Positions 1 to 12,617 of a stretch of 64,000 bases of DNA are shown piece after piece. Every line of letters begins with the position of its first letter. Position 1 is the stretch's first letter. Location: the NCBI GenBank assembly GCA_037039685.1, contig JAWNGF010000003.1, forward strand, positions 1,860,001 to 1,924,000, given 5' to 3'. A model generated the notes under the pieces. The model was not told the origin of the DNA. It saw only the letters and a program-made list of their open reading frames with translations, and searched no databases. Origin of the DNA: Ceratobasidium sp. AG-K (Eukaryota; Basidiomycota; Agaricomycetes; Cantharellales; Ceratobasidiaceae). Made by a program: the position numbers and the translations under genes.

Positions 1-3000
1 CTGCACTTTGTTAAAGCCAAGGGGCCCGCCGAGGCGAAGGTGCTCAGTGATAAAACCTCGTCTCAGCGTCAGATTCTAGACGCTCTACTCCTCTATGGCG
101 ACGACATCACTACCGCGGAGACCCGCCAAGCGCTCGAACAACCCGGAAATGCCCCTGCTGGTTTCACGATACTATACGTCTATCCCCGGGCTGGTTCAAT
201 CTCTCCATGGTCGAGTAAGGCCACCGATATTGCACGAATGTGCCGACTCGACGCGCACGTCGATCGTCTAGAGCGAGGCGTAGCCTTTATTTTCCGCAGC
301 TCTGACAAACAACAGCTCTCCATTAGCACCATTACCCCCATCGCACACCTCCTCCACGATCGCATGACCCAGAGCCTATCACTCAAAGTCCCCGCATTCG
401 ACGACCTCTTCATAGAGCATGCACCCGGCAACCTACGCACTGTCGACCTAATGGGGGCCGCGAAGGCTGGGTCTGACGCCAAACAAACTCTTTCAAAAGC
501 CAACACCGAGCTTGGTCTAGCCCTAGCGGCAGACGAGATCAACTATCTTGCCGATGCGTTTGTAGACGGCCCACACCCACTCGCGCGTAATCCCACCGAT
601 GCTGAACTTTTTATGTTTGCTCAAGTCAATTCGGAGCACTGTCGCCACAAAATATTCAACGCTGACTGGACGATCGATGGGAAGAAACAGGACCACTCGC
701 TATTCCAGATGATTCGCAACACGGAGCGCATTAGTGGTGCAAATACTATTTCAGCTTATTCTGACAACGCTGCCGTGCTGCGTGGTTCAACTGCTCCACG
801 CTTCGCTCCCCGTCTTGACGGGCAATATACATCTGAGCTTGAAGATATGCCGATGCTCATCAAGGTCGAGACGCATAACCACCCGACTGCCGTGTCGCCC
901 TTTCCAGGAGCGGCAACCGGCTCCGGGGGCGAGATCCGTGATGAAGGCGCCGTCGGGCGTGGGTCCAAACCCAAGGCAGGGCTCTCCGGATTCTCAGTCT
1001 CCGATTTACGCATCCCTGGTTTCGTCCAGCCTTGGGAGGTTGATTTTGGCTACCCGTCCCACATCGCTACTTCGCTTGACATTATGATCGAAGCTCCGCT
1101 CGGCGCGAGCGCATTCAACAACGAGTTTGGTCGGCCAGCTTTGGGAGGATATTTCAGAACTTTTTCTCAGCGAGTTGGCGAGCAGGATTGGGGATACCAT
1201 AAACCTATCATGATCGCTGGCGGGTATGGAAACGTTCGGCCTCAATTCGCGCTCAAGACCGGCATTCTTCCGGATGCTGCCCTCATTGTTTTAGGGGGAC
1301 CAGGAATGCTCATTGGACTTGGTGGGGGAGCCGCTTCCTCACTTGCATCCGGTGCAAGTTCTGCAGAGCTAGACTTTGCCTCGGTCCAAAGAGAAAATCC
1401 TGAAATGCAACGTCGCTGCCAACAAGTAATCGATGCATGCGTCGCCCGGGGGGACACAAACCCTATTCTTTCGATCCACGACGTCGGCGCTGGCGGGCTT
1501 TCGAATGCTCTCCCCGAACTGGTACATGACTCGGACTTAGGTGCACGCATCGAAATTCGTGACGTCCTGGTTGCGGACGGAGCGATGTCACCCATGGAGA
1601 TCTGGTGCAACGAATCCCAGGAGCGCTACGTTCTTGGAGTTAAACAGGTTGATCTATCCGAGTTTGAAAAGATTGCTCAGCGCGAACGGTGCCCGTACTC
1701 GGTTGTTGGCTTTGCTACCCAGGAACAGCGACTTCTTGTCACGGACCGACTACTTGGAAAGAACGTGATTGACTTGGACATGTCCACTCTGTTCGGCAAA
1801 CCGCCAAAGATGTCTCGCACTGATACCCACCCTGCTATTCCCTCACCCCAGTTCGATGCTTCGTTAACCTCCCACAGCTCAGCCGGCGCATCGGTCTCCT
1901 CCCGAATCAGCGAGGCCGTTGACAGAGTACTTAGACTTCCTTCCGTTGGCTCCAAATCATTCTTAATCACAATCGGAGACCGAACAATTACCGGTCTCGT
2001 AACTCGAGACCAGATGGTCGGCCCTTGGCAGACTCCAGTTTCAGACGTTGCAGTTACTCGCACGTCGTACGGATTTGAAGTCTTGACCGGCGAGGCCATG
2101 GCGATGGGCGAACGCACGCCTGTTGCAATCCGAAATCCTGCGGCGTCTGCGAGGATGGCCATCGCAGAGTCCCTCACCAATCTAGTCGCCGCGTCCGTCG
2201 AGAACATCTCCCGTGTCAAGCTAAGCGCCAATTGGATGTGCGCCGCGTCTAGGGCAGGTCAGGGTGCCGCATTGTATGCAGCCGTTCAGGCAGTCGGGCT
2301 GGAGCTCTGCCCCGCTTTGGGCGTAGGAATTCCTGTCGGCAAAGATTCCATGTCCATGTCAATGAAGTGGAAGAAGAATGATGAGAGCATGGATGTTTCG
2401 GCACCGCTTTCTCTGATTGTCACTGCGTTCGCTCCGGTCGACAACGTGCGGAAGGCTTGGACTCCCACGATTCGTCGAGATATCTCAGAGCCTACCGCCC
2501 TCGTCTTTGTTGACCTGGCTCAAGGAAAGCAACGGCTAGGAGGGTCTGCTCTAGCTCAGGCGTATGGTCAACTTGGAGACGAAACGCCCGACGTTCAAAG
2601 CCCAACCCTTCTGAAAGGATTCTTTGCCGCCTGTCACGAGCTCAAGTCTTTACCTGGCGATGTAGTACTGGCGTATCACGACCGCTCAGACGGAGGTCTC
2701 TTCACGTCACTAGTCGAAATGGCGTTTGCCGGTCGAGCTGGGTTCAAGGTTTCCCTCGATTCAATCGTTGACAGTGAAGCCAACATTATACCCGCATTGT
2801 TCAACGAGGAACTCGGCGCCGTGTTTCAAGTACGAGAGGCGAGCCTTGAACAACTTAACTCTGTCCTTGGCAAGCACTCTGTTGATCCCAAATTTGTGCA
2901 CATGCTTGGCTCTATCAACTTGCGCTCTCAGGGAATCGAATTTACCTATCAATCGAATCTTCTCCTCTCCACGACTCGCGCCGGTCTTCAGTGCAAGTGG

Positions 3001-3933
3001 GCCGAGACCTCGTACGAGATGCAGCGGCTGCGCGATTATCCTAGAGCGGCTGAGGAGGAGTACTCGACGATCACCGACAACGCCGAAACAGGTCTTTCCT
3101 ATGGGCTGACGTTCCCCGAACCGAAGCCGTCCCCCAATCCATCGTCTGGTCCGCGTGTTGCTATTCTTCGAGAACAAGGAGTCAACGGCCAGATCGAAAT
3201 GGCTTGGGCATTTGCCGCAGCGGGTTTCACAGCTGTAGACGTCCACATGTCCGATATTATTTCGGGTGCTGTTGACTTGGCTTCGTTCAGAGGTGTCGCA
3301 GCCTGCGGCGGTTTCTCGTATGGCGACGTACTAGGAGCAGGAAATGGCTGGGCTAAATCTGTTCTTCTGCACGATGGCGCCAGCAAGCAGTTTGCAGACT
3401 TCTTTTCGAGGCAAGACACTTTTGCTCTGGCTGTCTGCAATGGATGTCAACTCTTCAGTCACCTGAAGTCTATTATCCCTGGAGCGGAGAGTTGGCCGCA
3501 GTTCAAACCCAACCAGAGTGAACGATTCGAAGGGAGGGTTTGTATGCTTTCCGTAGAAGATACGCCCCAAACTGCAGGCTCGGTCTTCTTGCGACACATG
3601 CGAGGCTCGACGTTGCCTGTTGCCGTCGCACATGGCGAGGGTCGAGCAACTTTCTCGGGTGATGCATCCAGCTTCATCAACTCTGGCCTGGCTCCTCTCA
3701 AATACGTTGATTCTAGCGGCAAGCCCACTCAAAAGTATCCCGCAAACCCGAACGGCAGTACTGGTGCAATTGCCGGTGTTCAAACTCCAGATGGCCGAGT
3801 CCTAACGCTCATGCCCCATCCTGAACGCGTCGTGACGCTCGAGAGCAATAGTTGGTACCCGCCATCTATTGCTGACTGGAAGGTTGGGCCCTGGTATCGT
3901 TTGTTCTTGAGCGCGCGTGAATGGTGTCAATAG
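1..3933 (+). CDS. ADE6: Phosphoribosylformylglycinamidine synthase (FGAM synthase), 5' partial
   Basis: Catalyses FGAR + glutamine + ATP to FGAM, a step of de novo purine synthesis in the cytosol. The frame is open from base 1 (about 1,310 visible residues, stop TAG at 3931), so the true start lies upstream of the window; by comparison with the yeast-type protein roughly 50-60 N-terminal residues are missing. Visible order is the N-terminal domain, the ATP-binding synthetase halves (glycine-rich loop [12 protein letters not shown] near visible residue 431) and a C-terminal class-I glutamine amidotransferase domain with the nucleophile Cys1146 (motif VCNGCQ) and the His1273/Glu1275 pair (motif HPE), numbered from base 1. 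No intron occurs in 3.9 kb, unlike almost every neighbour. It converges on VPS8 with 48 bases between stop codons. Family assignment is secure. Confidence 0.97.
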   Translation: MHFVKAKGPAEAKVLSDKTSSQRQILDALLLYGDDITTAETRQALEQPGNAPAGFTILYVYPRAGSISPWSSKATDIARMCRLDAHVDRLERGVAFIFRSSDKQQLSISTITPIAHLLHDRMTQSLSLKVPAFDDLFIEHAPGNLRTVDLMGAAKAGSDAKQTLSKANTELGLALAADEINYLADAFVDGPHPLARNPTDAELFMFAQVNSEHCRHKIFNADWTIDGKKQDHSLFQMIRNTERISGANTISAYSDNAAVLRGSTAPRFAPRLDGQYTSELEDMPMLIKVETHNHPTAVSPFPGAATGSGGEIRDEGAVGRGSKPKAGLSGFSVSDLRIPGFVQPWEVDFGYPSHIATSLDIMIEAPLGASAFNNEFGRPALGGYFRTFSQRVGEQDWGYHKPIMIAGGYGNVRPQFALKTGILPDAALIVLGGPGMLIGLGGGAASSLASGASSAELDFASVQRENPEMQRRCQQVIDACVARGDTNPILSIHDVGAGGLSNALPELVHDSDLGARIEIRDVLVADGAMSPMEIWCNESQERYVLGVKQVDLSEFEKIAQRERCPYSVVGFATQEQRLLVTDRLLGKNVIDLDMSTLFGKPPKMSRTDTHPAIPSPQFDASLTSHSSAGASVSSRISEAVDRVLRLPSVGSKSFLITIGDRTITGLVTRDQMVGPWQTPVSDVAVTRTSYGFEVLTGEAMAMGERTPVAIRNPAASARMAIAESLTNLVAASVENISRVKLSANWMCAASRAGQGAALYAAVQAVGLELCPALGVGIPVGKDSMSMSMKWKKNDESMDVSAPLSLIVTAFAPVDNVRKAWTPTIRRDISEPTALVFVDLAQGKQRLGGSALAQAYGQLGDETPDVQSPTLLKGFFAACHELKSLPGDVVLAYHDRSDGGLFTSLVEMAFAGRAGFKVSLDSIVDSEANIIPALFNEELGAVFQVREASLEQLNSVLGKHSVDPKFVHMLGSINLRSQGIEFTYQSNLLLSTTRAGLQCKWAETSYEMQRLRDYPRAAEEEYSTITDNAETGLSYGLTFPEPKPSPNPSSGPRVAILREQGVNGQIEMAWAFAAAGFTAVDVHMSDIISGAVDLASFRGVAACGGFSYGDVLGAGNGWAKSVLLHDGASKQFADFFSRQDTFALAVCNGCQLFSHLKSIIPGAESWPQFKPNQSERFEGRVCMLSVEDTPQTAGSVFLRHMRGSTLPVAVAHGEGRATFSGDASSFINSGLAPLKYVDSSGKPTQKYPANPNGSTGAIAGVQTPDGRVLTLMPHPERVVTLESNSWYPPSIADWKVGPWYRLFLSAREWCQ

Positions 3934-3981
3934 AGTGTTTGAGCAATATGTAAAGATAATTAGATTGTATAAATGAATACG

Positions 3982-6900
3982 TCAAGCAACTAAAACAGGA
4001 GCGCATTTTTTGTGATACATGGCGCCAGAAGCCATCAACATGAGGGGCCCGTATTTAGAGCCATCCTCGTTTTCGGCAGGATCATTCTTCGCCTCTTCGT
4101 CAGGACCGGCATATAGCTCGGAGTTGCATCCAGCACATGTGGGAGTAGACGCCTTCCACCCCCGTTGCCTAGCAAGTATATGCTCGTGCATCACTTCGTA
4201 CAAATCCTGTTCTACCAGCCGCTTTGAAATACCCAGTACATCTCCTTCCGCACGGTAAGTCTCCAACATCCCGGTCAAGATGAGTCGGAATTCGGTATAC
4301 GTATTTTTGGTGGGAATAATTTCTTCCTGGCTGGAGTCTAGAAGGCGTCGGAAGAGTCTAGGGAAAGATAGTTGTTCGGACGAGGATTGCGCAGTTAGTG
4401 CGGAGAACGTGGTCTGGATAATTGTGCGTAGTTCGTTGATGAGTGGCTGGGCGCGCTCAAGCCCGGTTGAACCAGCCGACACGGTACTTTGGACGGTACG
4501 GATTTGAGCTCGTAGTAACTGAAACCAGAGTTCTTCCTCCTTCGCTTGTTCGCAAAGTCGTATGCCCATTTTGGCGAGTGCCTTGACCCGAGACATGGAT
4601 TCAGCCGGGTATTTTTCTTCGTAAGGAGCATCATCACCAATAGACACCCATCGGGCGAGGTCAGCCGTCTGAACTTGTTGGAACTCGTCGAGCCGTTTAA
4701 TTGCAGACAGCGGCCCGTCCTCTCGGCTGGTAGCCCAGATAATGGCGTCGAAAAGCTTGTGCTGAGAGCACACCTCGATTATCTGCGTAATACCAAAGGC
4801 AGCGCCAGAGTCGGACTCCAGCAGTGGCAGAACAGCTTCCGGTTCCTCTTGACACATGAGAGAAAGATATTCTCGTTGCATGCTAGCCTCCAGATGCTGT
4901 GAGGGCGGACGGATAGCAACCTCGATGTCTTCGTCTTCCATCTCCCAGGCCAAATGCGGCTGTACCAGCGCACGCAAATATTTGAACCGTAGATGTTCCG
5001 CTTGTAGGCTTTCAATTGCGGAAACATGCAGTTCCGGAGCGAATTTATCGAGTAGGTATGCCGTTGGAATCAAACCAAGCTGAAGGAGCGGCCCTATATA
5101 CGTCTCGACCAGCGCAACTGCACCTTTAAACGTATCGCCTTGATTTCGTGTTTGCTCTAGTATCTCGTCCAAGTTGGAGAAGAGCTCGTTGGGGCCAACG
5201 CTGGGGTCTTGCAAATATGCCTCGGTAAGCATCGCCCACTGTCTTTCCGCGCGATACATCGAGCGCAGGATACGGAAGAACCCAGCCCGCTTGAATTGTT
5301 CGCGCAGTTCATGCTCCCCCGTTGGATTGTACACTGACAACAAGAATTCGGCTGCTAATTGACGATCTTCCCGCGTATCACCGTCCGGATCTGAGGCGAG
5401 AGCTACGAGTATACGATGAAGTGCGCTAGGGGCGATGTGGATAAACTGGGGGTATTTTGGGACGTTGCGTGCGATGAAAATCCGGATAAAGCTCGCTGCA
5501 CTCTCAGGGAGGGTCGATGAAGTGGAGACCGACGGCGATGCGAGCATGTCTAGGAAGATATTGATGATTACCTGTCGACTGACTGCCTCGTCAGGCACAT
5601 TGAGGTAGGAGTCTTCGAAGGCGAGGTCCAAGGAGTTCAATAGTGCCTCGGCATCGAACCGAAGCAGCTGACGTAGGTACGGGTACGGAGGTTCGACCCC
5701 GCCTTCGTCTTCTGCTGTAAGCACAAGTTTTCCCGCCCAGGTACTTGAACGTCCAAAGCACAAAAATGCATACACATCAGCCTTGGCTTTGTCCGCACCA
5801 TCCTCGATTGGCCTCTTGGAAGGGTATGATATACCACTTAGGATGCTGCCCAGGTAGTCATAAACCTTGTACGCGTTCGGGACCGCATCCTCCAAGTACG
5901 CCTCCAATGCCTGAGATCCAAATTCCTCTTTGCGCCGTTTCTGGGTCTCCCGAATAAGGGAGAGAAATTCGACAATGGGCGAGACATAGTCATGTAAACT
6001 TGCGTTGTAAACGTATATGAGTGCGTCGTAAAGTGCGTGGTGTTTGCACAGTCCAACCGCACGGTTTACATCGATGCATCCTGGATCGATATGCCAGATA
6101 AGCTTCTCGGCCTGCTTGTGTTGTTGACGCTCATCGCAATGCACAATTAGCCGTTGCGAGACGATTGGAGGAATGTTGGATGGGACTGTATTATCTAGGA
6201 CGAGAGGCATGAGGGTATCCAGAAAGATCGCGCCAACTCCGTGTTCCGCATACTCTTCCCACAACTCGTCGTAAAAGAACGTCATGTCATCCATGGCCGC
6301 GCACGCTCTAGCACAAGCCTCTACTAGACGAGGATATAAGGTCGGGTCGGAGTTTGGGCCACTTCCGTCGCGCATACGTTGTTCTGAGAACGCAAATTGA
6401 ACAGACGAAGCCATGAGTTCGAGGAGTTTGGCTCCGACGATGGGTTTAGGGTCCGCTGGGAGGCCGTATGTACTTCCGTGCGCCGTGGAGGTATAGTACT
6501 CCCGTGCGAGGTTGATAGCCCCCAAGAAGTCTCCAGATTTGACGTGATTGAGAATATGATCAGCCCAGGAGAGCAGTGTTCCCACCCGCAACTCGTCGTG
6601 GCCCTATAAACGCGGTGACTTTGTGACGACATTCTTCCACCATTGGACAGAAACGCACCAGAAGGAAAGTCTTTCCTTTGTATACCTTGACGCTATGACA
6701 TATGGATCCATTTGAGGGTCCGGGGGTGCTAATCGCTGGTTGGAGCCAGACTGGGTCGAGCTCCACTGCCTCTGATTTAGTACCTGTTGGTACGTCATAA
6801 ACAAGAACGGTGGTCGGTTGGACGACAACAAGAAGTTGCTACAAACGATAATCAATACTTGCCATATCGATAAAGTGTGAGACGGACCTGAATATTGAGC

Positions 6901-8661
6901 CATTGGATGGCTTTGACCTTCTGACCACCTAGATCGATCGTCTTCAATTCGTCAAACACCAATGTACCCACTTCAAGTTTGTCAATTTTGCCCTTTTTTT
7001 CGTCTCGTACGCGCTGTGTAATGCGTTCTTCTCGCACTCGCAAAAAATGTAGTATTGACCCCCATGTGTAGGCAAGGACTGGGGGCGTGACCAAAACGTG
7101 CCTATCTTTCCTCGCCGGTGGTTGATCGGGAGAGGTAAATGCTGGAAACCACGCTAGCAAGGGCTCGGCGCGGCTATCTGGGGTGGCATTATGCCGTCTG
7201 AACCAGGTTTTGGGATCTGGTTTTAAGCCAACAACTATTAGCTTGAAAGGAGTGATGATTGCTTGTATTTGGTATGCGTCCGTTGAATGTGAGATTGTTC
7301 CTAGTGGGAGAGAGGCCACTCGAACGATAGTAGCTGTTGAGGAATGGCCGGGTCCCGGGTAGTCGTGGGCTTTGCCTTTGCCTTTAGCGCCAGGTCGAAG
7401 AGGTGCTTCGGGAGCGGGTCCTAAAGTCTCCCCCGGCAAAGGATACTTTCCGAGGATCCTAACAATATCGCTTGCTTCGACGAATAGCACCTTTCCAAGG
7501 CTGTGATAGAAAGCGAGTCCTGCGGCATCAGCACTGACAATCGCGGTGTGCCTTGCCCCTACAAAGCTGACATGGATCACTGGAATGCCTACGAGATGAC
7601 CTTCCTTGCGTCCTGCAAGCACAGCCTTGAGGGCAACCGGTTCGACTGTACGCGCAGGTGTCTGTGGGCGCGCCAAATCATATAAGAATATGTGCCCTTG
7701 AGTGTGGCCAACTGCAACAAAAGTATGATCTGTGGAAAGCGCAATAGACGTTACGGCGCCGGGTGGTGGAACGGAAGTGTTTGGAGGGATAAGAATATGT
7801 TTCAGTTGTTGTCGAAAGTCGAATATAAGTGCACGAGACGAAGAAGTCCCCAAACAAAGCAATCCGTTCGCAGCCAGGACGGTTGCACGGCCATACAAAG
7901 AGGAGGCGGGATGGGTCAGGCTACTCGCAGTCTGAAGGGTAGTCCACCGAAAGGCATCCCGGACAGATTTTTGGGTGTGGTCAGAGAGTCTTGATATCGA
8001 AGAGGACCGGGATATTGCCGAGAAATGAGAAGCTGCAGCAGAGGGTACGGGTAACGCATTCACGGAACGCTGTGTCGCAAAACTAGCATGCGAGGCTTGT
8101 AAGGGGCGGTCACGAGGCACAAGCGAACGAAGTCGAGAAACATTTGGATGAAGGAATGCTGGTCGCTTGAGTGGATCTTGCGGCTCCGGTGAAGCTACGC
8201 GCTGAGGGGTTGGAGGCAGGACACAGCTTGCAAGTCGGGAATTTGGCTTTCCTATAGGGATTTAAGGTCCAGGAAACGCATCATCACCAGTCCAAACTTA
8301 CGGACACCCCCTCCAAGTCTTGATTTCCAAACTCGTCCGAATCGTCGTATTCCCGTAGTGACTGCTCAACTTCCCGCTCTTCCGTTTCTTCGTCGTCAAC
8401 ACCAAGTATGTCTTTGAGTTGAGTATTGTAATCTCTAGAAGTTTCTAAAGGAGCGTCTACTCCTGAATAAGTAAACATTTCTTCGTCGCCATTGGCTTGC
8501 TCTTCCTCGTCCGCAAGGATCTCGTCCATCCGAGTCGAGTAGTCTCGCTCATCTATAGCAGCCTCAAAATTCGGATTATCCTCTTCGTCAGAGCTCGCTG
8601 CTCTCGTCTTGCGTGCAGTTCCCTGGGATTTGACAGACGGCGAGCGAGGAGGAGTCGACAT
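3982..8661 (-). CDS. VPS8: Vps8-like CORVET tethering complex subunit
   Basis: Subunit of the CORVET complex that tethers early endosomal vesicles through Rab5/Vps21. Predicted exons on minus: 8661-8302, 8246-6888, 6838-6659, 6603-3982; all junctions are phase 0 and give about 1,506 residues, normal for the family. The N-terminus is acidic and disordered, followed by a WD40/beta-propeller-like part (exon 2, e.g. TSIALSTDHTFVAVGHTQG), a long alpha-solenoid beginning at GTLLSWADHIL, and a C-terminal degenerate RING with CAGC near the end and a final HKKC. The start was chosen at MSTPPRSPSV because upstream in-frame codons lead straight into the short shared upstream region. The first intron's acceptor (AAG before 8246) is the weakest junction; the nearer TAG acceptor breaks the frame. 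The gene is divergent from the 8771 gene and convergent with ADE6. Confidence 0.87.
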
Positions 8662-8770
8662 GGGAAAGCACAGGCGCTTGATACAACGAGCGCCGGTCCG
8701 TGGAGCTCTAGCGCTTAAGGAACAATAGTCATGAGTGTCGTCATGATCTCCAACTCTCCTACTCACCGTA
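8662..8770. promoter_or_regulatory. Compact divergent promoter between VPS8 and the 8771 gene
   Basis: Only 109 bases separate the two chosen start codons on opposite strands, so both genes must share promoter sequence or have promoters reaching into each other's 5' ends. No TATA box is obvious. Confidence 0.4.
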
Positions 8771-10177
8771 ATGTTGCCCTACTACGCGTACAAACGATAC
8801 AAGAAGAACCAAGCACTCAAAGAAGCCGCCCTGGACAAGAAGGATGAACAGTTTCTCGCTGAGGTGGTAGAAAAGTCGCCGCCACCCCCCGAACCAGCTA
8901 CACCTACGGCCACCATCGACAGTTTGTTCGAAGAAAACAAAGTCGACTGGAACAAGGAGAAGGAGAAGAAGTCTGAGCCCTGGGGTCAGACTCTCAAGAG
9001 GTGGGGATCACTTGGCAGAGCAAGCTCGACTAGTAGCATACCCAAGAAGGTAAGTAGAAAACGTCGAGCTAAATGAGTTCCTAAGCTTGATTTAGGAGAG
9101 CGGGTTGCCAACCCCCTCCACCTCGAGACCGGCGACCCCTAACGAGACTCCTAAACCCGCGTCAGACGGTTCTCCCACCGTAGTTGCCGAATCCAATACT
9201 CCACAGCCAGAGCGTAGGTATTGCTCACCCGACATGACAGCATATTAACACCTTTGTGATAGTCACAAAGGAGCAACGAGACCTCGCTGAGGTTTTGGAG
9301 TCGTTGGATATGCAAGCTGGGCAACAGGTTAGCCAACCGCTATGACATCACCCTGTCAGACACTAAATTCGTACTATACCCAGGGCATAGCATTTACAAC
9401 CCCAGTCACTCGGGCGCTTTTACATCGCTTCACCCAAATTATCAAAGACATAATCAACGGAGTTCCTACTGCATACAATGACCTTATCGAGGTAATATTG
9501 TCTTCTCTATTGGAACCAAGGACTCATGTCGTTGATTCTAGTTCCTCGAATCTTCGTCAACACACCTTTCTAAAGAGTGGAACTCGCTCCCCGCGTCGTT
9601 CCAGAAGCTTATACGTTCCCTTCCTCTAGGGATCCCTCCTGACGTGTTTGCAGCCATGACTGCTGCCGCTGCTGCGCCCACAGTTGGCGAACCCTCCACG
9701 ACCTCCGAGGCCGGTCCGTCGGCGCCTAAAGCATCTGCTGGGCCAGGGCTAGCGAGCAAGCTTAACCCTATGTCGCTGTTTACCAAGACCAATCCTAAGA
9801 CCGGTGCCCAGAGCCGTACGTTGCCCACGCCAGGCCAGGTAAAAGACCTCTTGGGCTCGGGAGGGGGTATTGTCACGATTTTGCGGAGCATAGTCACCTT
9901 CTTGAAGACGAGGTTTCCTTTGCTTGCCGGTACCAATGCGCTCATGAGTATGGGCCTGTCGAGTAAGTCACCAGGCTCATTTGACGGGATTCAATCTTAC
10001 CTTGATGTAGTTCTAATGCTCTTGCTGTGGTACTGTTATAAACGCGGCAAAGAGGTGCGTCTCCAAAAGGAGGCCGAAGAGGCTGCCAAACTGGAAGGTG
10101 TTGAACCACCGGGACTTGTTACGGATAGCATTGGTGGAGTGTCTAAACCTGCTGCAGAGGCACCTAAGAAGACTTAG
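8771..10177 (+). CDS. Uncharacterised protein with a C-terminal membrane segment
   Basis: I do not recognise the family. Predicted exons 8771-9049, 9096-9213, 9263-9327, 9384-9491, 9542-10177; phases agree throughout and give 401 residues. The start is the first ATG after the shared promoter. The N-terminus is basic (YYAYKRYKKNQALKE) and followed by a charged, proline-rich stretch; the middle contains a helical region encoded by exons 3-5; then an Ala/Pro/Ser-rich linker, an amphipathic hydrophobic stretch around residues 296-320 and a strong membrane segment near residues 343-360 (VVLMLLLWYCYKR) with a short lysine/glutamate-rich tail. The layout suggests a membrane-anchored protein with a large soluble N-terminal part. 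Function is unknown. Confidence 0.75.
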
Positions 10178-10799
10178 TATTCGCATCATATTGCTGGGAT
10201 TTAACATGTATTGCTTCTTGATGTATAATACCTACTATTCATCGAATGTGATTTACCATGAGAAACGGGAGGCGGTTGCCGGTTCGGGGATTCGATGGTG
10301 ACCCACCTTAACGTAGTTATAAATGTCTGCCAACCAAGGGAGGGCACCTTCACATCCAGTGTATCTGTTAATCCAATTATCTATGCTTATATATCCAACT
10401 AAGGGCTGACATTTGATTGATCTCGCATAATCTGCGACCGCCGAAAGTACATGCGCAATCCATGAGGCTGTTATAATTGGAAATTCAGTCGCCAGGCTCT
10501 TCACCCAACCACCACCACAACGGAAGCCTGCGTATCCGATCTGTAGCATCTTGGGCTTTGATACAAAGCCAAACCAGAGTAAACCGCTGATATCAGGCTT
10601 CAATTTCTTGCGCATCGCTCCACAGCTCTACTATCCGGCTCGCGATTTAACCGACAGCTGAACTGTCTGAATACTGGTGTGCTGTTCTTGAGAGTAACAC
10701 CTGTGGATCTTCCAGAGTTAGAAGCCAAATACACGGCACAATAATCTGCATTACAGTGTTGTGTTGCTGTCCCGCCTTGTAGCTGGTTACTTCTGCCCA
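10178..10799. other. Intergenic region, no supported gene
   Basis: About 620 bases between two plus-strand genes. A minus-strand open frame at 10253-10615 (120 codons) has protein-like composition but no splice context, no recognisable motif and no continuation; I do not call it. Presumably it holds the 3' end of the upstream gene and the promoter of the next one. Confidence 0.4.
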
Positions 10800-12466
10800 A
10801 TGCCCGATTTCGTTGAGTCCCGTGGATGGCCGTTCTCTGACTGTGCCATCCATGTTCAATTCAGAGGCGAGGATAACAAGCGGTTTAGTGTAGAGGAAAT
10901 ACGTCAGGCGTGTGAGCATTTCGGCAGAGTGTGAGTTCCTCCCTTGACCCCCTCGCGAGACAACTGACCCATTGTCCCACCTAGCCTCAAAATCTACACT
11001 TGGACAGCTAAACGAAGTCAAAAACCACAAGCATGTGTCGTGTTTGACTCGGTGAATGCTGTAGGACTCGCAGAACGATCTACACACGGAAATACGTGTA
11101 GACTGTGGAAGTCAGGGTACCATATGCTACGCATGTGCGAGAGCACAATTTCGTTTCTACAGAAGCGGCTACAGGAGGATGCTCTTACTCGGGATCATCC
11201 AATGTTTGCTGGTATTCGTAAGTTAGGTCGTGTTGGCGATAGATATTGGCCATTGACAAAGACCGCAGCGGTAAAGCGTACATCACACCAAGTACATCCA
11301 CCTGTGCGTGGTGTCAAGCCATTTGATAAGGTATGTACGCCCACGCTTGTCTCATGTGGTTACTAACCAAGGAGTGCAGCCACCGAAACCCATACCCACA
11401 GGTCCGAGATACAAACCCTACTCTGTCGAACCGCGTCGTGGGAAGAGTCCTGTGACATTTTCCTCGGCTCCTCCTCCCGAGACACGCCTACCCAACTCGT
11501 CATATGTCTCGTTTCCTCCGAAGCGAGAGACAATGTCTCCCCGAAGTCCGACGAGGCCGTACCCTGCAAAGCGGTCCTCGTTTGGTTCCCCCGCTAGACC
11601 TAGTCTCGCCGGCCCAAGCTTGAAGTCGCCGAGCCCACCGCCATCTCGTAAGTATTTACAGAGCATGCGCGTCATAAGGAATTTACGTACTTGTTTCTAG
11701 CGCCCAAACAGGCGATTCCATCATCGAATCCGTTGGGAAATGCAGAGCCATCGCACATAGCACATGTGGATAGTTTGCAGCAGACACAAATCAATCGGAA
11801 GCTACAAACCGATATACAAGATCTCGTGTCCGCTCAAATCGATTCAGTGGCCAAAGTACAGGAGGTCGAAGAGGAAAATCAGAGGCTCAAGGTCCGACTT
11901 CGGACCTTTGAGGAGGATATCGCTTTACTGGAAGACACAGTAAAGCGCGTCGAGGGGCGAGAACAGGCGGTAATAGCAATACTTTCTGATACTGAAGCCG
12001 TGCATAATGCGACCAAGAAAGCGTATGCACGAAATCAGGAAGAAATGTTGTCGCTGAAAAACAGCTACCGGGCTGTTGAATCTGCAAAGATCAAGGCAGA
12101 GATCGAACTCGCAGCGTTGAAGGGGAAAATGGGAGAACTGGAAGCCCAGTTGCTCAGAACCCAAGAGCAACTGAGATCCTCTCCATTACACAAACGCTCT
12201 GGCGAGCTACCATTGCATTCGGATTCATCACTACCAGAGACTGACGTAAGTTATTATAAGTATATTGACTGATATTGTCCAGCTTACGCCTGTGACATCA
12301 GGAGGCATCGAGCGTGGAGCGGGAGGACGTATGTGTCACACCTGCAACCACGATCGACTCTGTGCGTTTGCCCGGCTTAGAGAAGCCCAGCCTTCAGAAT
12401 CTGCCGAGTTTGCTGGACGCACTTAGGGATATTGACGATCTGGTAAGGGGTGCTTTTCGCGTGTGA
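10800..12466 (+). CDS. RRM-like domain plus coiled-coil protein
   Basis: Predicted exons 10800-10930, 10985-11330, 11380-11647, 11701-12245, 12302-12466 (about 484 residues). The first two exons encode a beta-alpha-beta pattern like an RNA-recognition motif (IHVQFRGED, then FSVEEIRQACEHFGRV, then ACVVFDSVNAVGLA), although the canonical RNP aromatic residues are not clear. Exon 3 is Ser/Pro/Arg-rich and disordered; exon 4 is a long heptad-type coiled coil (from VDSLQQTQINRKLQ onwards). A TACTAAC-like branch site lies before exon 3. The 3' end is uncertain: translation can stop at 12464-12466, or a further intron from 12443 could join a short tail that overlaps the BSD gene. RNA binding is inference; no named orthologue is recognised. 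Confidence 0.65.
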
Positions 12467-12617
12467 TTGAATTATTCTTGTTGTTCCTTTTTGGTTTGAG
12501 TTCGTGATGTATTTTTGGACCCGGTACGCATGTATGTTTCATTAGCTCAAGCTAGAGTATCTTATTGCCAAACATTCAAAAAGTAGAGACAATTTGAGGA
12601 CATATGGTGCAGTTCAG

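Noticed and set aside
10253..10615. 120-codon minus-strand open frame in the intergenic gap
   Set aside because: Protein-like in places but isolated, without splice partners or any known motif.
12246..12283. 38-base intron giving a Cys/His-rich tail (MCHTCNHDRLC) in the coiled-coil gene
   Set aside because: Too short for introns in this window; the CAG 18 bases later gives a normal 56-base intron and a longer open frame.
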